Source: Ditylenchus dipsaci (lineage: Eukaryota; Nematoda; Chromadorea; Rhabditida; Anguinidae). From it: a stretch of DNA of 64,000 nt. Every line of letters starts with the position of its first letter. Position 1 is the stretch's first letter. The notes under the pieces were generated by a model. It saw only the letters and a program-made list of their open reading frames with translations, made no database searches and was not told the origin of the DNA. Below, piece by piece: positions 42,546 to 53,555 of the stretch. The DNA is taken from the NCBI GenBank assembly GCA_004194705.1, contig SADC01001393.1, positions 1 to 64,000 on the forward strand. The letters are read 5' to 3'. Position numbers and translations under genes: made by a program.

Positions 42546-45301
42546 TTAACACTGTCGAAGTAATAGAATAAACAAACTATTGGATTCTGTTTCTTCTGTT
42601 GACACTGGAGATGGAGGCACTGGAGTTGAGAGCTGGAGACCACCATGGCACTTGAGTTCTGACACAGGAGAAGGCGCTGGAGTCGAGGGCTGCAGAGATT
42701 CCCACTGGCAGGCTTTGCTTGGACATTACCACTATCACCCATCACCGGCGCAGGAGAAAAGACGTGACCTGAGGCGGAGGACAAAACCATGCGTGAGACT
42801 TGGCGGCAGGCGAAAGGAATATTAGGGAATCAAGCTGGAAATTAAGCCGGCCGTTAGGCACGGACGCTGGATAAGGACGCGCTTGGGCGTATCAACTCGA
42901 GTAGGACTGGATGTAGGTCTGGAGATCAGGGAACTGAAGATGATCCTTGGCTTAGGCTAGGAATCGAGTTAGTCACCCTGGCGCTAAGGTAGAGCCTAGC
43001 CCTCGAACTAGACACTAAGTTGGACTGGAATGAGGACACTCTTGGAGCATCCACTCTGGTAGGACTGGAGGTAGAACTGGATGAGGTCTGAGACCGAAGA
43101 CTGAATATTGAACTAGAGGTACCCTTTTCAGGTTTTGCTCTGAAAGTTCTAGTCTTAACCCTAGAAGAGTGACTAGAATGAATACCGTATTTCCTCTAAT
43201 AAGCGCCCCGGGGCGCTTATTTTTCAACCTCCCTTCAGGGGGGGGCGCTTATTGGAGCGGGGGCGCTTATTATTTGAACTCTCGGCGCCGAAGGCGCCGC
43301 GAAAGTTTGAGAAAATGAATTTATTTCAAAATTTGATGACAACACAAATCAACGAACAATCAGACAATGTGGTATTGGGTTGGTCCATAAGTTCGTGGGT
43401 GGTTATACGTAACAGAACATATTTATGTATGGGTTGCAGAATTTTCCATAAATGAGAATCAGCACTCAACTATTTGCTGGGTTTGAAAATCGAAATTTTG
43501 ACCGTACATTTTATGATTTGAAACCCGTCGGTTAATTAATAAATAATTATTTCGCGAAAAATTTTAATTTTTCCATTTGTCTTTAATGAATTTTAACTTT
43601 GAACGAGGGATATTTATCTAGACACAAGAACTATAGACAATGCAAAACAATTATTTTGGTAGATAATCGCCTTCGTATTGGACAAATTTTTCCCATCGAT
43701 GGCCTAATTCAGTGAAAGCACGGACAAAGAAACCTGATGGCTTTGATGCGAAGAAGTCTTTAATGAACATTCGAATTTCCTCTACTGTTGTAAACTCTTT
43801 CCCTTCAAAGCGTTTTGCAGCGATCGAAAGAGTCTATAGTCTGTTAGCGCCAAGTCTGGTGAGTAAGGAGGGTGTGGCACGACGGTCCAGCCAAGCTTCT
43901 CGAGCTTATTATTTGTCTTCTTCGCTTTGTGTGCGTAGCATTGTCATGAAGAAACAATGTTTTCTTGCAGTGTGCTCTCTTCTCATTCAGTGCATTCTGT
44001 ACTCGGTCGATCTGCTCACAGTAGACATCCGCAGTGATTGTTTGTCCTTCAGGCACTAGGGATACCATAAAGGGGTTGCGTGAGGGGTTTTCGGTTATTA
44101 GAAACGCTTCGCGTTTAGTACTGAACCGTACAGCAACGCTTTGCGTTGCGAATTCAAAGAAGTCAGAGATATTTAAACTGCCCGCTTCGCGTTCCTTGGA
44201 GTACCATGACCACACCATGATCGCTTAACCTGGCCGCTTCGCGTCCCTTCGGGTTCTATGACCATGACGTGATCGTTCAAGCGCCTAGTTCTTGGCTAAT
44301 CTTCCAGATCGTCTACTCTTTTTCTGCCTTCACAAAACATCTTAAGCCATTTGCTACAGAAAAAAAATCCAGTCAAAATTTTGATTTTCAAACCCAGCAA
44401 ATAATTGAGTGCTAATTCTAATTTATAGAAATTCTGCAACCCATACATAAATATGTTCTGTTACGTATAACCACCACGAACTTATGGACCAAATAGCTTA
44501 GTTTAATAACATCAAGATTATCGTTTTCAAAATGAAGAGATTCGTCGCTGGTCTAGCCATTTCTTCGTCTTCTTCCTTGTTCTTTTCTTCCGCCCCAGCC
44601 GCCTGTCGAACCGAAGAGCGCGCCGCCAGCAGTTCAAACTGTCCTTGTGGAATCGGTCCATGTTCCTTGAAGCAGTGAATTCGATTGTCTTCGCTGCCAT
44701 TATGTCAGACAGTGATCCCGCTATCGGAAAAGAAGAAATTCTGTTTTGCAAAGAAAGAAAAACAAACCCTGGAATGACTTGGCAATGGCCGCGTCCGGAA
44801 GTGATTTCCAAGCATCTACAATCCATTGGAGATAGACATCCATCAAAGGCGCTTTTGGATTGCCGCCGGACTTGAATTCCTGTTCAGCGTCAATGGCGAT
44901 CCATCTATCACAAATTTTAATAGAAATTGGAATTCTGCAATAAAAGTCAACTCTCCGAAAATAGCAATTCATACTAGCTAAAATGGCCTTGATGGGGGGG
45001 GGGGGAAGGCGCTTATTAGAGCGGGGACGCTTATTTTTCAACCTCGCTCGAGGGGGGGGCGCTTATTAGAGCGGAGGCGCTTATTAGAGGAAACGGTAGT
45101 CTTATCGCTGGAAGAAATCGTATTGGTACTAGCAGACTTTGAACTAGTCATAATAGAAGTAGCACTGGAATGGCGTTTGCCAACACTGGAATGAACAGAC
45201 TTACTGGTTCGGACTGGCGAGATAAAGCCCGAGTTCTGATCATATAGAAGTTCACTGGCTATCTTTCGCAATAACAAAAGAGCGTAGGCAAGCATTTTCA
45301 A
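42546..45301 (-). CDS. Ser/Thr/Pro-rich protein gene split by a Tigger insertion
   Basis: I do not recognise the product. The minus-strand coding sequence lies on both sides of the Tigger element: 45,301-45,097 (LRKIASELLYDQNSGFIS, HSSATSIMTSSKS) and 43,184-42,546 (SRVKTRTFRAKPEKGTSSS). The latter contains a repeated TSSPTRVDAP / TSSPTRVDTP block and later STPAPSPVSE and STPVPPSPVSTEETE, ending near 42,546. If the element and one TA are removed, the two parts join in frame (SSDKT|IHSSHSS). The second part needs several single-base insertions to stay open, as elsewhere in this window. It would be a disordered, phosphorylation-prone protein. The true start is uncertain: just upstream is a Tigger-like TTTTCAACCTCC fragment. 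Confidence 0.5.
43185..45096 (-). mobile_element. pogo/Tigger element inserted at TA in a coding exon
   Basis: The ends TACCGTATTTCCTCTAATAA / CTTATTAGAGGAAACGGTA are inverted, with TA at 43,183-43,184 and 45,097-45,098. The TIRs continue as repeated GCGCTTATTAGAGCGGGGG words. Minus-strand remnants near 44,830-44,760 read VYLQWIVDAWKSLPDAAIAK then SF, the C-terminal signature of Tigger/jerky-type DDE_1 transposases (AW..P...I..SF). Most of the transposase is missing; a mariner is nested at 43,375-44,493. Confidence 0.8.
43375..44493 (-). mobile_element. mariner element (DD34D type), inactivated, nested
   Basis: The ends carry TTGGTCCATAAGTTCGTGG in inverted orientation, TA-flanked, with TIRs extending over about 120 bp. 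The minus strand encodes mariner transposase remnants. About 44,060-43,920 reads PEGQTITADVYCEQIDRVQN and then the catalytic FLHDNATHT block. About 43,850-43,690, in shifted frames, reads like the LFRSLQ..F and W..F...GDY C-terminus. Frameshifts make it non-functional. Confidence 0.85.
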
Positions 45302-45320
45302 CCTCCCTCAGGGGGGGATT

Positions 45321-45687
45321 GCATTCAGAAAAATATAACGAAACTGAATTTATTTCGTTTGAACGCCCTTGCTCCTTTTGGTCGTTGCGAGACCAAAGGT
45401 AGTTTAAATCAAACTATTTCTGGCAATATTTCACTGAGAATATTTCCTTATAGTTTTCTATAGAGAATTCGCTGGAATGCGGACAGGAAGCTGGGCAATC
45501 CTTACATATGCATCATTTGGCTAGTTTACCTTTCATTTTGGTGGTGATTTCGATTGATTTTGTGATTGATCGAAATTGCAAAATTAAGGCAGTTACTGAC
45601 AGCGAAGCAGTGCTGGAAATGGCTGCAATCGATTGGTCGATGATTTTTGGCCCTGAAAGTCAAAAAATTACTAAAAAAGTAAATTAA
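45321..45687. other. Intergenic, nothing recognised
   Basis: No gene or repeat could be supported. GGTCGTTGCGAGACC at about 45,380 is a small inverted repeat. Confidence 0.45.
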
Positions 45688-46652
45688 CTGGTGACCATAA
45701 AGTTCGGAGCGGACTTTGAACTAATTTTTAGCAATAAAATTTATTCCCCAAAAATATTCCAAACATAGGGTTTTGTAGGCCTTTCCTTCCTCTTTCGATT
45801 GGTATATTCACTTTTACTTTATGAAGAAATTTTGTTTCAAATTTGGACAAAGAATGAAGGGAAGGAAAAATAATTTATGCAGGGCATTTGTTCCACTACT
45901 TAAACTTTATTTCACTTTAATCTTCAAAGGTTTTGATTTTCAATTCGTTTATTTTGTCTATTGAACATGAGTGATTTGCGGGCAGGGATTGTGCGGCTTT
46001 ACCAGGAGGGCCGTGCTGTAATGGAGATATCCAGACTTCTCAACGTGCCGCACCAAACTGTGAGCAAGCCATCAAGCGATTTGACGAGACCGGCAGCAAC
46101 GAAGATAGGGCAAGGAGCGGGCGCCCTGCGACAGCCAGAACAGAGAATAATATTCAGCTAATTGCCGATAGGATCTGCTACTGCAACGATCACGAGGCAG
46201 GCCACATCCACAGCAAATCAGACTCAAACAGGAAGTTGGCAATTGAACTCGGAATTGGGCGGGAGTCTGTTCGAAAGATGATTGAGGAAATCTTTCACAT
46301 GAAGTCCAGGAAGACTTCAGAAGGCAATTTCTCAACGACAACGCCAGGGAGAAGCGCATGGTACGTTGCCCAAAGCTTTTTTTGGAAATAAATCTTAAAC
46401 CGAATCAAGCAGAAAAGAGCATGGTCATGCCGAAAATCAACACAAGATATGCCCTGCATAAATTATTTTTCCTTCCCTTCATTCTTTGTCCAAATTTTGA
46501 AACAAAATTTCTTCATAAAGTAAAAGTGAATATACCAATCGAAAGAGGAAGGAAAGGCCTACAAAACCCTATGTTTGGATATTTTTGGGGAATAAATTTA
46601 TTGCTAAAAATTAGTTCAAAAGTCCGCTCCGAACTTTATGGTCACCAGTTAA
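45688..46652 (+). mobile_element. Tc1/mariner-type element with about 215-bp TIRs
   Basis: TIRs 45,688-45,905 and 46,425-46,652 are near-perfect: AACTGGTGACCATAAAGTTC, and GAATGAAGGGAAGGAAAAAT inside. Between them the plus strand encodes the N-terminal part of a Tc1/mariner transposase, starting MSDLRAGIVRLYQEGRAVME (45,967). A helix-turn-helix ISRLLNVPHQTVS follows and, in the next frame, AIKRFDETGSNEDRARSGRP. The catalytic domain is deleted. The first frameshift fits one A lost in AGCAA(A)GCC at about 46,067. Confidence 0.85.
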
Positions 46653-46784
46653 AACACCCCCAGGGACATCAACTTTCGACAATAGGCGATGCGTATACAA
46701 AGTCCCCCGCCCCTTCATATTTTGATAAAATTTTAGTTTTTACCACTGTATTTCATCTAATAGGCCCACATGCATAGGCCCACA

Positions 46785-48500
46785 TGCAGCTGATGGCTGA
46801 GTTAATCTCAACTGGCTGAGCTCGAACTCAGCCGGCTAAGTTCGAAATCAGACGGCTGAGATTAACTCAGCTGGATGACTCAAATTGAACAATTAAGAAT
46901 AGCCTGGAGGGAAATTTAACACGAGAACGGTTGGTTGTGATTTCTGTCGATTCTGACTCAGAATTTCACGTTGAACACGATAGTGCAGTTTGTTTTTGCA
47001 CTTCTAATTGAAATTTTGAGATCCGAGCAATTTAAAATTGTCGAAAATGTGACCTTCCAGATTATTGAATTTTCAGCTTCTTTCAGGTGCTTCTCTCCTA
47101 TATTCCTATTCCAACAAAGCAAATAACATCTTAAAATGGTGAGCCAGATCAGAGCTATCTTTTGCGCCCAAACTTGCCACAGAGTGATTATAAATTCACG
47201 GAGAATCTTTTATTTTCCCTCAAATATACATTTTCTGGATATTCTTGTTTTTGACAATAAAATTGCATAACTCTGCATACAAATTACTTCTAGCTAAATA
47301 ATCAAATAAAAATGAAAGAAAAAATCTCGCGACTATTTTGACACTAAATAAAGAAATAGTTTATTATAAAATTAGGACAAATTATGTAAAATCAGTGTAT
47401 AAGTTGTAACGTAACTTTACTACAACTTCGTACTCTGTAGTACAGCCTTGTTTCTGATACCGGATTCGTGTTCAGCGTGGTCGATTTGCATATAAAACAT
47501 TCTTAAAATAAAAAGTAACAGTGAAATTTTCAATTCTTCTCGAGACAAAAAATATTCAAATTAGAAATTCAAATGTTTATTGTCTTGAGCGGAAAACTTA
47601 ATTTGACAGGGACTTTTCAATTTTAAGAGCATTTTCCCATGCAAATCGACCACGCTGAACACGAATCCGGTATCAGAAACAAGGCTTGTGCTAGAGAGTA
47701 CGAAGTTATAGTAAAATTACGTTACAACTTATATACTGATTTTACATAATTTGTCCTAATTTTGTAATAAACTATTTCTTTATTAAGTGTCAAAATAATC
47801 GCGAGATTTTGTTCTTTCATTTTTATTTGATTATTTAGCTAGAAGTAATTTGTATGCAGAGTTATGCCAATTTTATTGTCAAAAACAAGAATATCCAGAA
47901 AATGTATATTGAGGGAAAATAAAGATTCTCCGTGAATTTATAATCACTCTGTGGCAAGTTTGGGCGCAAAAGATAGCTCTGATCTGGCTCACCATTTTAA
48001 GATGTTATTTGCTTTGTTGGAATAGGAATATAGGAGAGAAGCACCTGAAAGAAGCTGAAAATTCAATAATCTGGAAGGTCACATTTTCGACAATTTTAAA
48101 TTGCTCGGATCTCAAAAATTTCAATTAGAAGGGCAAAAACAAATTGCACCATCGTCTTCAGCGTGAAATTTGAGTCAGAATTGACAGAAATCACAACCAA
48201 CAGTTCTCGTGTTAATCACTGAATTTATTTTATTGACTGATAACTTCAAAATTGTCAGAAAAACAAGTAAAAATCAACAAAAAACGTCAAAAATGTGATT
48301 CAAAAATTTTTCTCAGCCGGCTGACTTCCAAAAATTTCCTCAGCCTCAGCCGTCAGCCAGGTCAAAAATTTTACCTCAGCTTTTGCCTCAGCCGGCTGAG
48401 GTCTAGAAATTTTCCTCGGCCGCGCCCAAAATTTCAACTCAGCCGTCAGCCTCAGCCGGCTGATGGCTGAGTTTAACCTCAGCCGGCTGAGAACACCACC
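46785..48500. mobile_element. Element with CAGCCGGCTGA-word ends
   Basis: Both flanks (46,785-46,900 and 48,300-48,495) are filled with repeats of CTCAGCCGGCTGAG and GATGGCTGAGTTAA, in overall inverted arrangement. A 1.3-kb palindrome (46,915-48,215) lies between. This repeats the pattern of tandem palindromic words forming an end. Confidence 0.65.
46915..48215. repeat. 1.3-kb palindrome, TTCAGCGTGGTCGATTTGC family
   Basis: Ends TTTAACACGAGAACGGTTGG / CCAACAGTTCTCGTGTTAA. The axis is near 47,565. TACCGGATTCGTGTTCAGCG (47,458) faces its inverted copy at about 47,655. The arms are about 620 bp and nearly identical apart from short indels. Confidence 0.87.
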
Positions 48501-48509
48501 CTGGACCCA

Positions 48510-49820
48510 CATCAAATATTAAGAATAAGTTATTTCAACATCGAAAATTTGAAAACAACATTACTTTTTACACACAATACTCGCTAATCTGATCAAAAAT
48601 AATAATAAAAGATATCATCATTTTTAAAGAATTTCAGCTACAGAACCTCTTCCATATTTGTGTTCTTTTTAATGTTTAATGAGTTCTCGTTGTCCCATAT
48701 CCATTCTTGTAAATATAGTTTTTAACTTCTAGTCAAAACTGTAAGACTTCTTTGCAATTTAGATCAACTAATTTCCGAAATGAATAATGTTGTCGCTTAT
48801 TCCAGTTTTGCGTAACATTTTCGATGTTAAAATAAGTTCTCCTTGATTTTCAATGAGGGTCCCCAGGTGCATAAGTACCGAAAAATGATGCAGTACTTTT
48901 AAAACACACTGTAGTTAGCGCATCTCTAGTGATTATCTTGTTCGGAGTAAAATTCGAAAGTAGCTGGTTTGGAGTATTTTTGTATATTAGGCATCTATCC
49001 TTTTTCTCTCTAAGCATCGAAGCAAACGCAAAATGTAAACAAGTGAATAGAAGATTGTTGATTGTTTTCCAATGTTACGCACACTAAAAAAAAATTCTCC
49101 TCTTTTCCCTCTTTCACGTCAATAATAAACAGGAAGAAAATTTTTTCAGTACAACAAAAGGGGTGGTATTATTCCAGATGTGTTTTTGTTTTTTGCAAGT
49201 TTGCGCCAAGCTTTAAGCTATTTACGCTATTTATTTGGGGTTTTTGCATCCCAGTAGTATAATATCGATTTAGACTGTATTTTTCAAATATATTTGTTCG
49301 ATTACAAATATTCTAAATAGTTTCAAAACATGATTTTTGCTTGGGTCCCCCTTGTGGCTTTGGTCTTGGTCTGTGGATGGCTTCTTGATAGGTAAGGCCT
49401 AAACCACCGGCGTACCAAGCAAAATCGTGTTTTTCACATTGTACATCGAAAATATTGTTGGCAAGAAAAATAGATTTTCAAAATCCCCTAAAAGGGTCAA
49501 AGGGGGTTTAACCCTTGAAATTTCTCGACAAACGCCGTACTATCATAAGTGCCACCGCATCTGAGGCTATTTTCGAAAAAATTAGGAATTCTCATATTAA
49601 TTCTACTAATCCAACTTTAAATTTTGTACAATTTAGTTTGAATCTAGGCTTTTTAAAAAATAAACTTAAAAACTAAATATTAGGTTATTTGGAGTTAATA
49701 TGCTTTATTTTCTTCAGGCATCTTCGGTTGGAATGCCGCTGGTCCTTGAATTTTTGTGTGAACGCTTACTTTTTAGCGCTGGCTATATTTAATGCAATTT
49801 TCAAGTTTTAGTTTACGCAT
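48510..49820. other. Intergenic, no gene recognised
   Basis: AT-rich. The word TTGGGTCCCCCTTGTGGC at 49,343 is a degenerate GCCTTGGTCCCC motif. No coding exon is supported. Confidence 0.45.
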
Positions 49821-49821
49821 T

Positions 49822-50216
49822 CGGCTCTATATGTGTTCATGCGGATGCCGAAAAAACATGCCTTGGTAAACATGCCTTGGTAAACATGCCTTGGAAAACA
49901 TGCCCCCCCTGTTGATTTTTTGGACAAAATATTTTCACTTTCAGTAGTCTCGAAAACCGGTAATTTGAAAAGACGGGTCACGTAGCGGCCAACCCATGAC
50001 CGAGCTAACAATGTTCGCGATCTTAGGTAGTGCCGTAAATGTGTATTTATAATACGAAAAGTGAACGAAAATGGTTTTCAGAAATTTCGAAACAATAAAT
50101 TTTTCGGATATAATCAGCTTGGGGACCAAGGCAAAAATTGGATTTTATGCAAAAAAATTAACAGGGGGGACCAAGGCATGTTTTTTTCAGCGTCGGCATG
50201 AACACATATAGAGCCC
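49822..50216. mobile_element. GGGCTCTATATGTGTTC-ended palindromic MITE, copy 1
   Basis: The ends CGGCTCTATATGTGTTCATG and CATGAACACATATAGAGCCC are inverted. Inside are repeated CATGCCTTGG words on the left and GGACCAAGGCATG on the right. GCATT flanks both ends and may be the target duplication. Confidence 0.75.
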
Positions 50217-50339
50217 GCATTTCTCTGGTCTCAGCTGAAGTTCGGAACTCCTACATGTCCCGAAAGCCGTTTTTCGAACTACTCTGTATTGAGTTACAGA
50301 GTTTTGAAAAAACCACCACAAATTGTTCCAATACTGAAT

Positions 50340-50950
50340 CGCCTACTGCACCCTGGGTGACCAACTTGCCATCTTTTAAATTTGTTGCCACCTTTTAAAA
50401 AAATGAAAGACGGTTTTCTGTGACCATGCCACCTCTTCAAAAAAAAACTGCATACAATACCAGGCTCTATATGTGTTCACAGCCCTCCAAAAAAGTTGCC
50501 TTGGTCCTCCCAAATCGACGCCCCCCCCCTCGTTGTTTTGTTTTTGCATAAAATGTTTTAAATTTTTCTTGTCTCCTCATTGTTTTTTGCACATTTTTCT
50601 ATTCTTTTGCTTATTTTGGTATTTTCTCATGTTTTTTGTCTTATTTTCGAACCTTTCAAGATCACTCTAAAGAAAATATTGTACCTTTCGCAGAGCGAAA
50701 AAAAATTCCGAGTTCCACCAATATGAAGCTGAAAATAACATCTTGATGCTTGAGCAGATGTCCGATGACGAAAATTTATTGAAATTAAAGACCTTTTGAG
50801 AATTATTAAATTTAAAAAAATGCAAAAAAAAAACAACATGGGGGACCAAGGCAACTTTTTTTGGGAGGGGTGCGAACACATATAGAGCCCAATGCCACCT
50901 TTTTGAAAAATTTGCCACTTTTTTAAACTTTGAGTTGGTCACCCTGACTG
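50340..50950. mobile_element. Outer element with CAGGGTGACCAACT ends
   Basis: CTGGGTGACCAACTTGCC at 50,354 faces AGTTGGTCACCCTGACTGCACC at about 50,930. Subterminal words TTTTTAAAAAAGTGGCA-like are repeated. A second GGGCTCTATATG element (50,463-50,892) is nested inside. Confidence 0.7.
50463..50892. mobile_element. GGGCTCTATATGTGTTC-ended palindromic MITE, copy 2
   Basis: GGCTCTATATGTGTTCACAG on the left, and GAACACATATAGAGCCC on the right. AAAAAGTTGCCTTGGTCC faces GGACCAAGGCAACTTTTT. A C-tract lies at 50,521-50,529. Confidence 0.8.
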
Positions 50951-50959
50951 CACCATCCA

Positions 50960-51490
50960 AACCAATAATTTATAATCCATAATATATTTGCGAGAGAAAG
51001 AATTCTTAGTCTAATGTGCTTGTTTACCCCCCTCCCTTTGGTCAGCTGATGCAGCTGGCTAGAAGGATGGGGGAGAGTATGTGGAAATGCAGCTGGATAA
51101 TGGTTATTTATTTGCCTGCTGCTGCTGTTTTGGACAACAGCATCAGCAGCAGCAGAAAATATTTTGCTTTTTTGTCGCTGAATTATTTTTAAGAGATCAA
51201 AGATGGCAATTAGGTAGATAGTATGTGGAGGAGGACAATTTGCTAATTAAATTTTAAGACTCTTTTTGCTTGATAATTTGTTATAGTTGATTGTGAGCAA
51301 AAGTTGATTTCTGTGATTAAAATGTGGTCAATTGTTTGGTGTAGGTTGTATGATTCTGATCAGTTAGTTTACTTGAAAAGCTTTCTATTTTAGAAGTTGT
51401 TACATCTAAAAAATTACAATTTCTTTGAAATTTTCTATTTTGTGGCACACAAATAAAAATACATTTTTAAATTCGGCTTTCAATTTCAAC
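50960..51490. other. Unique-looking island with CAGCTG sites
   Basis: It is non-repetitive and includes GTCAGCTGATGCAGCTGGC (E-boxes) at about 51,044. A short trinucleotide hairpin follows (listed next). No exon was found. Confidence 0.35.
51110..51158. repeat. CTG/CAG hairpin
   Basis: GCCTGCTGCTGCTGTT and AACAGCATCAGCAGCAGCAG are separated by a six-base loop. A transcript from either strand could form a stem of about 14 bp. Confidence 0.6.
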
Positions 51491-51674
51491 TCCAATATAT
51501 AGTAGCATGGGCACCGTCACCCTTCTACCGATTCATAGCCAGACAAAATATGGTGATTTTCGGGTGCTGGTGTCCTGCACCGGCTCCAATTTTCCGAAGG
51601 CTAAGAGCCAATAAACGCGCCTAGTGCCCATTTTATGACGCGCAACTAAGCGCCGATATCTCCAAGTATGTGAG

Positions 51675-52092
51675 CTACGGTGTTGGCAGTGTTTAGCAAG
51701 ATTGTTAAAAAATTTCAAAATCAACTTTGACGTAAAACTCATATTTTGCCAAAGAAACTTTAATTTTTGACACCAGATTCTAGTTCAGCATGGTCAATTT
51801 ACTTAGGAAACTGCTCTTTAACATGAGAAATTGCTGTCAAATTTTTAAATTCCGCTCAAGACAAAAATATTCAAATTCTGATTTTTTCAAATTTAAATAT
51901 TTATTGTCTTGAGCGGAATTCAAAATTTCACAGCAATTTCTCATGTTTAAGAGTAGTTTCATAAGTAAATCGACCATGCTGAACTAGAATCTGGTGTCAA
52001 AAATTAAAGTTTCTTTGGCAAAATATGAGTTTTACGTCAAAGTTGATTTTGAAATTTTTTTAACAGTCTTGCTAAACACTGCCAAAGCCTCT
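51675..52092. repeat. Palindrome, TTCAGCATGGTCAATTTAC variant
   Basis: It is inverted about 51,885. TTGACACCAGATTCTAGTTC at 51,767 faces GAACTAGAATCTGGTGTCAA at about 51,990. The outer right block continues to GTGTTCAGCGTGAAATTCTG at about 52,467, as in the rest of the family. Confidence 0.8.
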
Positions 52093-52494
52093 TTTTTACA
52101 CTGCTTTGAAAGTTTTTCGTCGCAGTTTTTCTTGCTCTATTCAATGATATACATCGATAATTGAAAAATGACGGTTATTACACTTTCCGTTGCTTATTTA
52201 AGCATCAACAGCGCTTTTGAAAATGACCCAATTGTTTCTTCGAACTAAAATTCTTGTATATAATAATCGTAAATACCTGCATGATATCTCATTAGAAAGC
52301 CCGTGATCTGTGTTTTTTTTTGAAAATAAAAATTGCTGAAAAATGAGAAAAAAAATCCTGAGATCTGCCCTCTTGAAGTGGCATGAGCGAAAATTCTGAC
52401 TTGGTTGGTTCAGAGAGGCAGATGACCCGCAAATGCCAACTTTTTCCACAACTAAATTTCGCCATCGTGTTCAGCGTGAAATTCTGTATCAGTA

Positions 52495-52647
52495 GAGTCA
52501 AACCTCTATATAACGGCACCTCTATATAACGGTACCCAAAATAAGACCAATTTGGTCGGGTTATACTAAAATTCAGTCAAAGTAAACCTCTATATAACGG
52601 CACTTTTTTGCGGTCCCTAGGGATGCCGTTATATAGAGGTTTGACTG
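52495..52647. mobile_element. 153-bp pogo-type MITE
   Basis: The left end is TA|GAGTCAAACCTCTATATAAC and the right end GTTATATAGAGGTTTGACTG|TA. The word AACCTCTATATAACGGCAC occurs twice inside. The shortest intact copy of the family. Confidence 0.88.
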
Positions 52648-52659
52648 TAGAGGCAATTA

Positions 52660-52862
52660 CTACGCGTGACAAGCCGAGTGTTAAACGTTATTATAACTTA
52701 GTGCGGAAATCGGTCGTCGGTTCGATTGTGACTGGAATTATTTTTTGGAAATTATTTTTCCTCAAGTTCTACTAAAATATGACATTTTAATTCTTGTTTG
52801 AATTTCACTTGTACCTGCCTTTCAAAATTTCCCATTTGCGGCGATTATGCCTCTTTAACCAG
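52660..52862 (+). repeat. tRNA-derived SINE, copy C (5' diverged)
   Basis: B-box GGTTCGATTGTG at 52,719. The tail TTTGAATTTCACTTGTACC, then CTGCCTTTCAAAA, then GCCTCTTTAACC matches copies A and B. Confidence 0.7.
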
Positions 52863-53555
52863 ACCATCTTCTACATTTTTGCATCAAAATCGCCGCCAAC
52901 GTCGGCGTCAATCTCCAAAAATGTAGGTGCCTCCGGAAATTCAATTCCTTTTTGAGATTAGACTTGCCCGGTCATTGCTGTATTGGGCATAATTTGGGCC
53001 ATTAAAACGTTGGCCCGCCCAGACCGTGAAAAGGCTAGAACGAAAAATATACTTCTAAAATATTGAAAGAGTCTTAAAATTGATATTCTTATTTTTGCAA
53101 GATGTTTGCAAGGTGCCTCTATTAGTTGCATGCCTCTATTTATGCCATTAACACTTTCTTTGTTTTTTTCTTCTAAAACAGCGCCACTAATTTGTGCTAA
53201 TTCACAAAGTACAAATGGAACAGAGCGAGACATGCAAGGCGTGTCTATTACTAGCCCTCTAAGAAAATTGTAATAATACCCGCCTAAAACGAGTGAAATC
53301 AAGCGGAAATTGCGAAGAAAATGACTTTATTTTCACCCACAACATTCTTTCATTTGTCTAAAAATCAGAGATATTTTAGTAAATGTTGTTTAGCGGTATT
53401 GCATAACATAATTTCTCTTATAAAGCCAATGATGTAGGGATGCATACTTGAAATTATGCAATTCCGCACATTCTTTAAAGGAGCAAAGTTTTTTGCTGTG
53501 AAAAACTCTATTTCTGTCATAGAAAGACTTTTATGCCGTAAATAAGCCTTGGCCG
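52863..53555. other. Intergenic; uninterrupted minus frame 53,302-52,958 of doubtful meaning
   Basis: The 114-codon minus-strand frame has no recognisable domain, no matching exon neighbours and unremarkable composition. It may be chance or an unknown dispersed repeat. Confidence 0.3.

Noticed and set aside
42580..42825. Plus-strand frame opposite the Ser/Pro-rich gene
   Set aside because: The minus strand has repeated TSSPTRVDxP blocks and joins in frame across the Tigger insertion; the plus frame has no such support.
43712..44059. Plus-strand frame of 115 codons
   Set aside because: It is antisense to the mariner transposase remnant.
52958..53302. Minus-strand frame of 114 codons
   Set aside because: No recognisable domain, no neighbouring exons and no upstream context; possibly chance.
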